The notes under the pieces were generated by a model that did not search any database, was not told where the DNA came from, and saw only the letters and a list, made by a program, of their open reading frames with translations. Positions 31,441 through 43,025 of a stretch of 64,000 bases of DNA are shown one piece after another. Made by a program: the position numbers and the translations under genes. The stretch is from assembly GCA_019454045.1 (NCBI GenBank), contig SKCR01033472.1, positions 433,712 through 497,711 of the forward strand. Reading direction: 5' to 3'. The stretch's first letter is position 1, and each line of letters begins with the position of its first letter. The stretch is from Zanthoxylum bungeanum. Taxonomy: Eukaryota > Streptophyta > Magnoliopsida > Sapindales > Rutaceae.

Positions 31441-33664
31441 GAGTAATTGAACGAATGTTGCAAATTCAATACTTGCCTCCCACTATTTTTCATCGAGCCT
31501 CTAACCCTCTCTGGAGTACTCGGGAAACCGCGTTTCCTAGTGGGCTAGGATCCTATTAAATAACACACAACCTTGACTTTGGCCAATAAAAGCTGTATGC
31601 TATTTAACTTAGGTAGATCTCTATGATCAATTGGATCTCATCCAATTCCTAGATCCGGTTAGGTGGACATCCAAGTCCGAAACATATGTATAATGTCAAT
31701 GTATCCATTACATTTTCCTAACCCTATCCTCCGAATCATCTAGGCCTTGGCTTTGGCCAAAAACAAACCTAATGATTCCAGTTAAGCGGGACCTATTGAC
31801 GAGGAAAGTTTCGTAATCAATGTCATTGGACAAAAAGTGATCTTGACTTTGGCCAATAAAAATCACGATTTGGACAAGACACCGATATGCAACAAAACTC
31901 TCATGATTCAAGTACATCCTTGATTGACAAAGGTCTTGACTTTGGCCAATAAAAACCAATGCCAACTTCGGATCTTGAACAAGAATCATTCAATGGAAGG
32001 ATATTTGCTTAATATAAAACGAGGGTTTTTTTCGTTGCAAATTGGCTACCAATTTAATTATCTTTGTTAAGGTCTCATCATCATACACCCTTAAACATGC
32101 ATTCTAAATACATAATAAAGCGAGTATGAAATAAAATAATAATGATATGCGGATGGATACTTTACATATTGATCCTAGATCAAATCTCTCCCTTTCTCAC
32201 TCAAGCTAGCACTTGTTCTACTTCTACCCGTTACACTACACTTCTAAAGAAACCTCATATATATAGAGGGGAATAGGTGAGAAGAGAATACAAAGAGAAA
32301 GAAGGTGATAAGGCTGGACACGCAGGTCCAATTTAATAAATCGAATTTATTACAACAATTTCTAAAATTGCCCACCCATTTAATATCCATCCGATATGCA
32401 TTATTCATTCAACACAACCACGTATTCACACACATAAGCATGCTATCAATCAATCTAATCAAATTAATTAATCTGATAATTAAGTGATCATCCAATGTTC
32501 AAACAACGATTTGATTTTGTTCGAGTCAAACTCATTTTTGCGAATAAGTACTTAAAGTACGAATTCATGAATTAAATTAAACTACATCATTAAATCAAAT
32601 TTAACATGTATTTAATACTAATTCACTATTCAATTCTAAATTAAATATTACACTTTTATTTAATAAACCTTTTACGATTTAAATTCCAAATCTAATCGTA
32701 ATGCGTCTCAAAGACCGATTAACGTCCAACGTCAATTCAATTAAAGTCCAATGGGCTTTTGATTGATTTCTTAAGGCGTGGACTTTTGGTCAACTTGGGT
32801 CAAACCGATAACCAAAGTCCAATCCGGGATTTACCCCATAAGCCCATAAATCAATCTTGGCCCATTAGGCCCAATTGAACATTAAAGGTTCATTAGTCGC
32901 ATTTGGGCTTTATGGTTAAGGTTTTGGGCCCAATTGGATCCAATCCATTTGGCCTAAACCAAACTTGATAAATCAAGCCCAAAAGGCCCATTACAACAAT
33001 TCAAGCCCAAATCCAATTTAAGCCTAAATAATTAAATTACACTAATCCAATTACGCAATTTAATTACCTAAAGTGCATTACATGATTAATCGACTAAATC
33101 AATATTTTTAAAACACCAAATTAGTCTTATTAATCATATTCAATTCATTATCATATGTCAAACACACTAAATGAAAAATCAAACCCATTTACATGCTTTC
33201 ATGCTCTCGGCCAAGGAGGGATTTTGTGTCCGATTTGGTTTCGATCCAATCGAACCTACAATCGACATTAAATCACCATCCGATTTTATTTCATACACAT
33301 CCATGTCACAAAACCAAAATTACCAAGACATTAGGGCAATGATACATTCGGCCATGGTAGGAATTTGGGGTTTTTGTCCAATTCGAAATCCAATCCAATT
33401 CGATTCAAATTAACGTCAACCTAATCGATTCTAACTCATCAAATGAATCAAAAATCAAAAAATCCAAGATCCAAAAAATCACATTACATTCGCCCACACA
33501 TCCATTTTGGGGAAATTAATTCCAAATCATTTTTCGTCAAATTGATCCAACCAAAATGAAATTAACATGTTATAAGCATACTCAAACAAACAATTTATTC
33601 AAATCATGCTCAAATCACATTTACCCAAATTTTAAGCCCTATAAATTTCATGCTTGCAACATTA
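31441..33664 (-). other. E2 leader
   Basis: It parallels the E1 leader in reverse. GGCCAAAGTCAAG-type motifs are at 31571, 31743, 31842 and 31934; TGGGC/GCCCA words cluster at 32750-33010. The open frame 31708-31989 is the counterpart of E1 10799-11041 and reads similar residues (GQSQDLCQSRMYLNHESF), which reflects high DNA identity; I do not treat it as a gene. Confidence 0.75.
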
Positions 33665-33677
33665 GCTCTTGATGCCA
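33665..33677 (-). promoter_or_regulatory. E2 primer binding site, altered
   Basis: On the minus strand it reads TGGCATCAAGAGC, one base from the LTR. Compared with TGGTATCAGAGC of E1 it has a C for T and an extra A, weakening the match to initiator tRNA-Met. Confidence 0.8.
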
Positions 33678-33678
33678 T

Positions 33679-35700
33679 TGTTGAGTTTTCTAAGGTCCCA
33701 AGATCAAACAAGACATGAAAACATGCGTGAATACATCAACGGAGATAGCGGAATACTCACATCGATCGGTTGAGTCGATTTGAAGACGAATGAAGCCCAA
33801 AAACGCACTGCCCTTCACGCCAAACTGCTGGCAGTCCACTGCCTCCAAATTTCATTTTTGAGCTGAGAAAACGGAGCTCCGAGCTTCGTCGAACGGATCC
33901 CGGCTCATGGGTGAACCTCCCTACCACCTTCGCAAGACTCGTATGTGTGCTAGCACATGATTTTTCACCATGAAAATCACTCTTTGCTTCCCTAAAGTCC
34001 ACGCCAAAATTGGTTCCAAACCAGTAACATGTTTCAGTTTGGGCGTGAGGTGAGAAGAGAGAATGAGAGAGTTTTTTTTTTTTTTTTTTTACAAAAAATC
34101 AATTTATATTTATGCCATAATATTTATTAAATTAATAATAAACTTATGACACAAATCATGCAATGGCTTAGAGTGTCAAACACTCAATTTCCATGCAAAA
34201 CCATTGAGTGCATTGTACACTATCTCCATGCAATGCATTAGAATTAAATAATGCATAATATGACATGTGTCATGTGGGCCCCACACGTTTCCAAATGAAA
34301 GTGGGCCCACGTGCACTCACGCGTTCGGGTTCGATATTTCCGAAATACCGAGCTTACGTCGCGACGTTAATTAAATCGAATTTAAATAAATAATTGCGCC
34401 TAGCGAAATTATTATTTACGTCGCTAACGAATTAATTCTAAATTAACTCGTTTGCCCGAATTAAAATCTAATTTTAATTTCGCGTCGAAATCGAATTTCG
34501 ATTATTATATCGAATATAATAATTTTACGATTAATTCCAAATTAATCGTTCTCTCTCTATACGATATTTTATCCTAAATAAAATATCTCTGTAATTAATC
34601 CTAGATTAATTTTCTCTCTCTTCTATATAATCCCAGATTATTCAAGAGTGCGAGTTGTGCGTCATCGGTGGATTATCGGGAAGCGACCCATGAGATCTCC
34701 GGATAAGTTGGCAGTAAATACGGTCGTCGGAGTATCCGAATCACGTACGTACCAAGTACTACGTTCTACCGATTTACGAGACAAGGTCAACTCCTAGCAA
34801 AGCACCAAGTCATCCCAATTCTCCGGACATATCCTTTTAAGAATATTTAAGATCTGTATCAAGCGTAGTATACAATTGTATTGTGCATATCGGCCCAGTA
34901 TCGGATAATCACGTGCTAGGGCTGGGGCTGGATAAGTGTCTGCCCCGTCCGAAACACATATCGGATGTCTGGTAACTAGTCTCTATAATCGGATATTCAT
35001 GACCTGGTCATAATATCACGATTGGATGCGCATCACTTAAGAGCACTAATACCGTATCCTGCGTGACATCATCTCCACTATGACTGGAGTGATACTTCCG
35101 TCTCGACATCACATCCAATACACTACGATTCCTGATAAACCCAGAAGAGGTGAACACAGAACCAGTTAAGATCCCCCAACCACCAAAACCAAAGTTTACC
35201 GATTTTCGTAAGTATTAGCGATGTAAGTCTCAGGTTAAGACTATACACACCTACCTTTATTTCGGCCTCCCATAGACACCTAGTCATAATACCAATGGGA
35301 TTCCGAAGGGTCTATCCAGAGCGAAGCTGTTTCCCATACCATCGGTGAATCACGACCTCCTATCTCACTTGCACAAGTATCCAATACTTATATATATGAG
35401 AACTATGCCGTTGTGCCCTCACAACGCGCACAAGTGCAATACTAGCCTATTCCGCATTATCGATGTCCAGTCTCGATAATACTACGGCTAGGGATATTTA
35501 ATGATTAATCCTTCGTGGACTGATACTGTCTCATATCATCTCAATCCAGGAACTAATCATAGGGACCTCTCTTCATTTATATATCTATGGTGATCTAATC
35601 ACAAATGACGAGAGTGCAATTTCCTTGTTACATAGTTAATTTGCTACAGCAACACAATGTTCTGTGCAAATAGTGACGCTATGGGTCATATTATCCAACA
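33679..35700 (-). repeat. E2 5' LTR
   Basis: 2022 bp, near identical to 26146-28157. Differences include a longer T tract at about 34072, an extra ATGACATGT-type 7-bp stretch near 34262, and scattered substitutions. The hairpin ladder is at 34329-34641. Confidence 0.95.
34329..34641 (-). repeat. Hairpin ladder in E2 5' LTR
   Basis: The same stems as 26788-27100. The first right arm reads AAATACCGAGC rather than AAATACTGAAC. Confidence 0.9.
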
Positions 35701-35705
35701 CCATC

Positions 35706-35720
35706 AAAGTGGGTGCGACT
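35706..35720 (+). promoter_or_regulatory. Putative family C polypurine tract
   Basis: AAAGTGGGTGCGAC lies directly before the TGTAGG terminus of the 3' LTR and after the right TSD of E2. It is the expected place for the plus-strand primer. Confidence 0.5.
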
Positions 35721-37685
35721 GTAGGCACTGCATTTTTGCATATAAGTCCCGATGATGAGCCTCGTACGGAGGCACTACCCTTTAAGTTGCAGAAGTCGCG
35801 GGAAACGGACGTCGGAAGGGAAAATTCAGAAATTGATACCTCATTGGATTTAATTCGTTTTCTTAGCTTCGGGTTTACTCATTGGACCTCTGTTTTAAAA
35901 CTTATCATTGGCCCAAAACCCCCGCAAACCACACACCCAAGCCCACACACCACCAACCACACACCCAAGCCCACCAAAATAACCAAACCACACGTCCAAA
36001 CCCTGTAATTCACGCCCAAATTCATCAAAAATAATAAATCCACACATTAAACACATGTTAAAATCTAAACAAATCACCTTCCCAAATTAAAAGATTCAAA
36101 TCAAATCTCATCAATCACCTTCCTAATTAAATTAAATCACATGCCTAAACTAAATCAAATCAAATCAAATCAAATTACCTTCCTAAATTGAAGAGATCAT
36201 TTCCTTATGACACACAAATTAAAATTTTCCCCATAATTACACAATCTCCGTTTTCCTACCCGTATAAGGTAAACCCCAACCCTCTCCTACAAAAAGAAGC
36301 ATAAACCCAACCTTAGAACCCCTAGCATTCACGCCTAAAGCATCATAAGAACTACCTCTATTGCCGTGAACAAGCCTCTGAAATTCCCCTCCATTGCAGC
36401 AACTAACAAGCCCTAAATTCCCCTCCAGCGGAGAACAACCAAGCTCTAAAACCCCCCTTCATTGCCACAACAAAACACCTCCCTACAGCCCTCACATTGC
36501 CGCAACAAACAACCTGAAACAACCTCCCTCCATTGCCGCAACAAACAACCTGAAACAGCCCCCCTTCATTCACACAACAAACAACCTGAAACCAGCCTCA
36601 ATACTCATGCAAATCACCCCTGAACTGTCTTCAAAAAATCGCAAAACATAACCAGAAATTACCCCTGAAACCACCGAAAAATTGCCCCTGAACTGCACTC
36701 CAAACCACCAAAAATAGCCCCTAAAAACTGCCCAGCAACCACCGAAAATCATGCCCAATAAATTGCCTAAAATCACCCAAAAACTGAACTGAAACTGCAC
36801 CTCATATCACCAAAAATAACGAACTAGTGAATCAGAAAGGTTGCAGAGCATCAACCCTTCCGACAACCGCGCAACGCACTTCCAAAAGATGATTTAAGAG
36901 GTTAGACCTGAGGGCACCATTATATTTATCTCCGCTTATTTTCTATTATTTGTTAATATTTCTTCACAAAAATATAGTGAATTCATGTATGTTGTGGCCA
37001 TGGGATGAATGAAATATGTGTTATCTCTTGCAGTATATAGGATGGAAATTCAGACGTAAATTCCGTAGCCGAATCTGAATGGATGGTAATGTGGTCTGTA
37101 ATTAGGAGACAACTCCATATACCACTTGAGAAACGCACATATTTCATGTCATCCAATCTTATGTTTATTTGTTGTTTATTAGAAATAATATGTTACTTTT
37201 ATGCATGGTTTAGTTGATTATTTCCAAGCATGATTAGTTATTTCTTTCGCATTAGGAATTTAATCTATGTTTACATTTAGATTGTTATTTATTTATATTT
37301 TTGCGTTTGTTAATTCAATATGTTCATGAGATTGTGTGCTTGCCGTTATTCCGACTTATTTTTATGCATGCAAACTTAGATATAGGTTATATGCAAACTT
37401 AGATATAGGTCGTATGCGAACTTAGATGTAGGTTATTCTTGCGTAGACTCGGTTATATTATTACATAAATCCGTTCATTAAAAGTGGCATAAGTAAGGGA
37501 CCATTCTGAACCCAACGGTTGAGGTCTTCCCTTGCGAGGGGTGAGTGCGGCCTTAAATCATTTTACCAGTTCACACTGGATGGCGACTCCATTTTATTTC
37601 TCTGGTTTAGTTCCCCTGTGGGCTACTCCGTACTCCCGACTACGCCGCGAGCCTGGAACAATGTCACTGATTTATGTGTCCTACA
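35721..37685 (+). repeat. Family C 3' LTR
   Basis: 1965 bp, TGTAGG to CCTACA. Its outer parts match the 5' LTR well; the C/A-rich centre (about 36330-36800, with TTGCCGCAACAAACAACC repeats) differs from the 5' LTR centre. The sequence after 37685 is Athila integrase, not the copy of the left flank expected for a TSD. Confidence 0.8.
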
Positions 37686-38700
37686 GTTATGTATCTCAAC
37701 TACTCCGTAGGGTAACACCTGGGTAATCACAAATGGACCTGACCATCATGATTTCAGCTTGCCAAGGAAAAGTTTCAACCTTAAGTTATATAATAACACA
37801 TGCTGCCCTGGTTCCAGTTGTCTGCGCACTATTTTCCGATCATGCCACTTCTTGGTCTTTTCTTTATACAGTTTGGCATTCTCATAAGCATGGAGACGAA
37901 ATTCCTCCAATTCATTCAGTTGGTGGAGCCGTTTTTCTCCTGCTGCTTGTAGATTAAAATTTAGCTTCTTCAGTGCCCTATACTATTTATGTTCAAGCTC
38001 CACATGAAGATGGCATGTTTTCCCAAACACCATTTGATATGGGGACATTCTAATGGGTGTCTTGTAAGCTGTCCGATAGGCCCATAATGCGTCATCTAAT
38101 TTTATAGACCATTCTCTCTTTGTTGATCCAATGGTTCTGTCCAAGATTCTTTTGATTTCTCTGTTTCAAACTTCAACCTGACCACTTGACTGTGGATAGT
38201 AAGTAGTGGCAACTTTGTGAGTAACTCCGTATTTGGATAGGAGTGCATCGAAGTATCTGTTGCAGAAGTGTGTGCCACCATCACTGATGATTGCTCGAGG
38301 TGTTCCCAAGAGAGTGAAAATATTCTTTTTGAGTAATTTTAACACCACTTTTGAGTCATTTGATGGCAGTGATGTTGCTTCAACCCATTTGGAGACGTAG
38401 TCTACTGCAACCAGAATGTACAGGTTTCCATATGATGGAACAAAGGGTCTCATAAAGTTAATCCCCCATACATCAAATATCTTCACTTCGAGAATGCTTT
38501 GAAGAGATCCTTCATTTCTCCTCAAAATATTTCTCGTTCTCTAGCACCTGTCACAATGAAGAACAAATAAGTGAGCATTTTTAAACAAGGTGGGCCAGAA
38601 CAAACCTGATTGTAGGACTTTGGCTGCAGTTTTATCTTCGCTGAAGTGTTCGCCATATGGTGATGAATGAAAATGCTGCAAGACACTATTAACCTCCTAA
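37686..38700 (-). pseudogene. pol: Athila integrase
   Basis: The minus strand encodes, from 38700 down, a degenerate zinc-finger region (HSSPYG-like), then the core with [36 protein letters not shown] and [11 protein letters not shown]. The second Asp (ISDGG) and the Glu (GQVEV) of the D,D,E triad are present. The first Asp, usually in GIDFMGPF, is Asn here, so the enzyme would be inactive even in frame. The open block is 38166-38525. A C-terminal stretch resembling WSGPFVITQVLPYGVVEI lies at about 37690-37780, reached only through stops. Confidence 0.88.
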
Positions 38701-39310
38701 TGTGATACACAACATCGCAATAACTGATCAATATAACGTTCGAATAGGTATGGCTCATCCCAGACATAGTGTTTGACTTCTTTGAAGAATTTCTTCTGTT
38801 GCTGATGTGTCCATTCTAACGTCCATTTGCCCGATACTATGTAGTTTACATAGTCAGCATACCAAGGGACTTCATGTTGTTTGATGGAAAACAACTGTTC
38901 ATCTGGAATCATTTCTTTGATTGTCAGCTCAGTGTCAGTTGCATCTCCATTTTTTAGCCTCGATATGTGACCTGCCACTTGATTTTCTATCCCTTTCCTG
39001 TCCCGGATCTCCACGTAAAATTCTTACAGTAGAAGCACTCAACGAATCAATCTAGGCTTGGCATATTTCTTCGTGATCAGGTATTTGATTTCTGAATGAT
39101 CTCTGTAGACCACCACTTTGGGACCCAGTAAATAGGAATGAAATTTATCAAAAGCAAACACAACTACGAGCAACTCATTTTCAGTTGTTGTGTAGTTGAG
39201 TTGTGCTTCATTTAAAGTTTTGTTGGCATTGTAAATGGTGTGAAAAATTTTCGCCTTACATTGTCCCAGAACTACACCTACAGCAAAATCACTGGCACGT
39301 CACATCAGTT
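38697..39310 (-). pseudogene. pol: Athila RNase H C-terminal part and connection
   Basis: The minus-strand open block 38697-39014 has EIRDRKGIENQVAGHISRL, then PWYADYVNYIVSGKW, FKEVKHYVWDEPYLF and a CVSH end. This linker joins RNase H to the integrase zinc finger in Athila polyproteins. Above it (39014-39310) RNase H text is present with stops, for example near [17 protein letters not shown] residues. Confidence 0.8.
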
Positions 39311-40300
39311 CAAATGGAAGCATCCAGTCTGGTGCTACTATGATGGAGGGCAGAGACCAGCTTCTGTTTCAAGATCTCAAAAGCATGGTGGCATTCTTTG
39401 GTGAAGTGGAAAGGCACATCTTTCTCCAGCAGATTGCATAGAGGTTTAGCAATCTTGGAAAAGTCTTTAATAAATCTCCAGTAAAATCCTACATGCCCGA
39501 GAAAACTTCGAATCCCTTTGACGGATGATGGTGGAGGTAATTTTTCTATCGTCTCGATCTTTGCTTTGTCTACCTCAATTCCCTTCTGTGAGATTCGATG
39601 TCCCATGACAATGTCTTCCTACACCATAAAGTTTCATTTCTCCCCGTTGAGTACCAGGTTGGTATCTTCACATCTTTGTAACACCTTTTTAGATTTTACA
39701 AACAGTGGTCGAACGAGTCTCCAAATACTGAGAAGTCATCCATGAAGACTTCCATGCTTTGTTCTATCATGTCTGAAAAGATGGCCATCATGCAACATTG
39801 AAATATGGCATGAGCATTATAGAGTCTAAATGGCATCATGTGGAAAGTAAAAGTACCATACGGGCATGTAAAAATGGTTTTCTTCCGATCTTCTAGGGCG
39901 ATGGCAATCTGATTGTATCCTGAGTATCTATCCAGAAAATAGTAGAATTCATGTCCCGCCAATCTATCTAGTATTTGGTCAATGAATGGTAGTGGGAAAT
40001 GATCCTTCCTTGTTTATTTGTTTACCTTTATGTAGTCCATGCATACTCTTCATCCAGTCATTGTCCTTGTTGGAATCAGCTCATTCTTTTCATTTTGTGA
40101 CTATAGTTATTCCTCATTTCTTGGGTACACATTGCATAGGACTCACCCAAATACTGTCAGAGATGGGGTAGATGATGCCTACGTCCAACCATTTGATGAT
40201 TCCTTTCTTTACGACTTCCTTCATGATTGGATTTAGTCTCCATTGATGCTCCACTGTAGCTTTGAACTTGTCATTCATCAGGATTTTGTGCATGCAAAAT
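39310..40300 (-). pseudogene. pol: Athila reverse transcriptase
   Basis: In minus-strand order, an N-terminal region at 40000-40300 with stops is followed by the block 39696-39962 with FYYFLDRYSGYNQIAIA, KTIFTCPYGTFTFHMMPF and the active site FMDD at 39735-39746 in VFMDDFSVFG. FMDD is the normal Athila form of the YxDD box. Then comes 39310-39606 with GHRISQKGIEVDKAKI, LPPPSSVKGIRSFLGHVGF and YWRFIKDFSKIAKPL, the RT thumb and connection. The blocks are separated by shifts. The DRYSGYNQI Asp is present. Confidence 0.88.
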
Positions 40301-40683
40301 GATGGACTAATGCCTCAAATGTCTGCTATAGTCCAACCAATAGCTCTTTTGTGCTCACGTTATACTCTCAACAACTTTTCTTCCTGCACCAATGTTAGCG
40401 ATGAAGAAATAATCACAAGTAAATCTGAAGAGTTTTCCTAGTATGCATACCTGAGATGGCCCGGAAGCGGCTTTAGTTCCAGCTGCAGTGGTTCTTCAAT
40501 TGAGGGCTTGATTCACTCATTTTTTGGTAGTTCCAAACTTTCCACTTATGGTGTCGATCTAAAGCGAGAGGCTCCATCAAGATAGTTGATACATTTCAGA
40601 ATCTCATCATCTAATTCTCTGTCAGTCATGTTGGTGATGCATGCTTCAAGTTTGTCAATGGAAATTTGCATTGCATCTGTGTT

Positions 40684-41085
40684 CTAGATGATACTAACTA
40701 TTACATCAAGTCTGAAACATTCCTCCTCATTTTCGTCATTCGGGAATTTCATGGCTTTGAAAACATTGAATGTTACTTCTTGGTCCTGCACCCTCATGGT
40801 TAGTTCACCTTTTTGTACATCAATAATGGTTCGACCTATAGCCAAGAAGGGTCTCCCGAGAATGATGGGTACGTCTATGTATTCCTCCATGTCAAGGACA
40901 ATGAAATCTGCGGGGAAAATGAATTTGTCGACTTTGACCAATACATCTTCCACTCCACCTCTCAGAAATGTGAGTGATCTATCAGCAAGTTGCAAAGTAA
41001 CTGAGGTGGGCTTTGCTTCTCCAATATGCAGTTTCCTGTAAATAGATAAAGGTATCAAGTTAATACTAGCACCTAAATCACACAA
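40684..41085 (-). pseudogene. pol: Athila aspartic protease
   Basis: The minus-strand open block of 133 codons begins CDLGASINLIPLSIYRKL, the retropepsin active site in its Athila form (DLGAS for DTGAS). It continues with LQLADRSL, VLVKVDKFIFPADF, IILGRPFLA and GELTMRVQ. IILGRPFL is the flap-distal hydrophobic-G motif. It cleaves the Gag-Pol precursor. The block is the best kept part of this element and ends at a stop at 40684. Confidence 0.85.
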
Positions 41086-41134
41086 AGCATTACCGAAGTA
41101 ATGTTCTCCTATGGTGCAAGGGATGGTGAAACTG

Positions 41135-42800
41135 CTAGGATCTTTTAACTTTGGGGGAAGCTTCCTCTGAATGATGGCGCTTCATTCTTCTATCAATGCT
41201 ACAGTTTCGTAATCTCTCAATCTTCGCTTTTGTGACAGAATATCTTTCATGAATTTGAGAAAGCTGGGCATTTGTTCCAACACTTCTGCAAATGAAATGT
41301 TGATATGCAGCTTTTTGAAGATCTCCAGGAATCGAGCAAACTACTTGTCTAGTTTGTGTTTCTGGAGACACTGTGGAAAATGTGGAGGTGTAGTAAATTT
41401 TTCTCGATCATTTTCTTTTACCTCTTTTTCCTCCATCTGTGGATTTGTTTCGTTTCTTTCTTTTGGAACTTCCTCGATAGATGCCTTGATTCCAACATCT
41501 TTGTTGATTTCAGTGCCGCTTTTCAAAGTGATGGCTTGCCATTGCTCATTTCATTTGTTCCTTGGATTTGGTTCTGTGTTGCTAGAAAGGGTACCTTACG
41601 GTCTGTAACTCTGAGCATTGGCCAGTTCTCCCAATTGATTTTCTAGTTCCTTTATATAAGCTGATTAGCTTTGAAATATACCATCGTATGATGCTGCTTG
41701 TTTTTGAAACATAACATCATATTTGGCTTCTTTCTTTTTCATCTGGGCAAGCACTTATGTTATTCCTGGTTCTTTTTCATACTCATTACCTTTGTTCTGC
41801 TGTTGGAATCTGAATGGGGGATTGTTCATTTGCCCTGAAGTGTTGCTCCATGTGAAATTGGGATGATTCCTCCAACCTGGGTTGTAGGTATTGGATTATG
41901 GATTGTTTCTCTGTCTGTTGAAGTTACTGACATAGTTTACAGTCTCATTATGTTGGTTGTACGATTCTGCCTCTGGTGCTCCTCCATATGGTGAACTTGT
42001 GGATCCAGCATTAACCTTCATGTTAAGAGTTTCCAGATATTTGCATATCTGTCCAGCTTGGCATTCTTAACTGTGTTGGCTCCTACTTCGTGGATTCCTG
42101 CTATTCGATGGATCATGCTCATTTCTGTTGGCCACAAGGAATTATTGTTGGCCATTTCTTCAATTAAGTCTCAAGCCTGATCTTCTCCTTCTGCCATTAA
42201 AGCTCCTCCAGCAGCAATGACTATTGTGGTTCTCATTAGTCCAGAAAGTCAATTATAGAAGGTTTGGACTTGTAGCCACTTTGTCATATCATGGTGAGGA
42301 CATTTTCGAAGTAATTCCTTGTATCTTTCCAATGATTCGCAGAGGGATTCTGAGTCATATTGCACAAAAGATGTGATGTCATTCCTAAGCTTTGTTGTTC
42401 TGGATGGGGGAAAGTATTTTGCAAGGAATTTGGTGGCAAGAGTGTTCCAAGTTGTAATGGAACCTGATGGTAGTGAATGAAGCAAAGCCTTAGCTATGCA
42501 TTTCAAGGAATATGGGAACACACGCAGTCACATTGCTTCTTCTGCCGCTCGGTTGTAATTGAATATGCCACAAACTTCCAGGAAGTTGCTGATGTGGGCA
42601 TTAAGATCTTCAGTTGCATTTCCCCCAAACTGGACTGATTGTTATATCATATGAATTCATGTTTTGATGTCACACGCATTTGCAGGTAAGGAATGAAGTA
42701 TAATGCATGATATGAAGCCGTCAACCACCAGAATTGTTCTGTCTCGCATGAGAATTGGGGGTGCAACTTCCAAAGGTTCAGGTTCTTGATTGTTCATGTT
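41135..42800 (-). pseudogene. gag: Athila gag
   Basis: The minus strand begins near 42795 with MNNQEPEPLEVAPPILM. The retrotransposon gag domain is open at 42249-42521: AKALLHSLPSGSITTW, LATKFLAKYFPPS, LRNDITSFVQ, ERYKELLRKCPHH and LQVQTFYN. Further down are GEDQA and, at 41341-41526, a charged segment (EEVPKERNETNPQMEEKEVKE), then at 41135-41371 a block before the protease. At least four stops or shifts interrupt it. The capsid fold region is clear; no zinc knuckle was seen. Confidence 0.82.
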
Positions 42801-42993
42801 GATCAGTGCTTCTTAACCTTCTCGTCTTTCCCTTCTCAACTGTCTGATTGTTCTTTCAATTTCTGGGTCAAGCGGATGGATTTCTCATGAGTGTCTGAGA
42901 ACCTGAAAAACAAGAAAATAAAAATAATAAGTAAAAACAAATTAGACCCAAGTAAAGTATATAACCCCAAAATTAATAGTAAAAGATAAATAA

Positions 42994-43012
42994 GTCTCTG
43001 GTAACGGTGCCA
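42994..43012 (-). promoter_or_regulatory. Athila primer binding site
   Basis: On the minus strand TGGCACCGTTACCAGAGAC, a diverged form of the TGGCGCCGTTGCCGGGGA site of Athila elements, between the LTR and gag. Confidence 0.65.
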
Positions 43013-43025
43013 AAACCTTAACCGG

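Larger units (their letters stand above)
26146..35700 (-). mobile_element. E2: defective Ty1-copia retrotransposon, 9.6 kb
   Basis: It is inserted on the minus strand in family C. LTRs are 26146-28157 (3') and 33679-35700 (5'), both running TGTTGAG to CCAACA on the plus strand. The TSD is CCATC at 26141-26145 and 35701-35705. PBS and PPT are present. The internal region of about 5.5 kb keeps recognisable RNase H, RT and integrase pieces, but RT has lost its YVDD segment and a further block of about 350-400 bp, and gag is almost unrecognisable. The LTR pair is nearly identical, so the element inserted recently although it could not supply its own RT. Confidence 0.95.
18948..37685 (+). mobile_element. 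Family C: large non-autonomous LTR element (LARD-like), interrupted by E2
   Basis: An LTR starting TGTAGGCACTGC and ending TGTCCTACA is found at both ends (18948-21174 and 35721-37685). The internal region of about 5 kb has no gag or pol similarity and is largely tandem repeats. After the 5' LTR comes TCTGGTGCCTCCACTGGGGA, reminiscent of Tat/Ogre-type gypsy primer sites. Before the 3' LTR is AAAGTGGGTGCGAC, a purine-rich tract. E2 (26146-35700) sits just upstream of that tract. The two LTRs differ clearly in their central thirds, and the flanks (CAAAG left, GTTAT right) do not match, so this may be a recombinant of two elements. Confidence 0.7.

Noticed and set aside
39986..41646. Plus-strand frames at 39986-41646
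   Set aside because: They are antisense shadows of the Athila RT, protease and gag.
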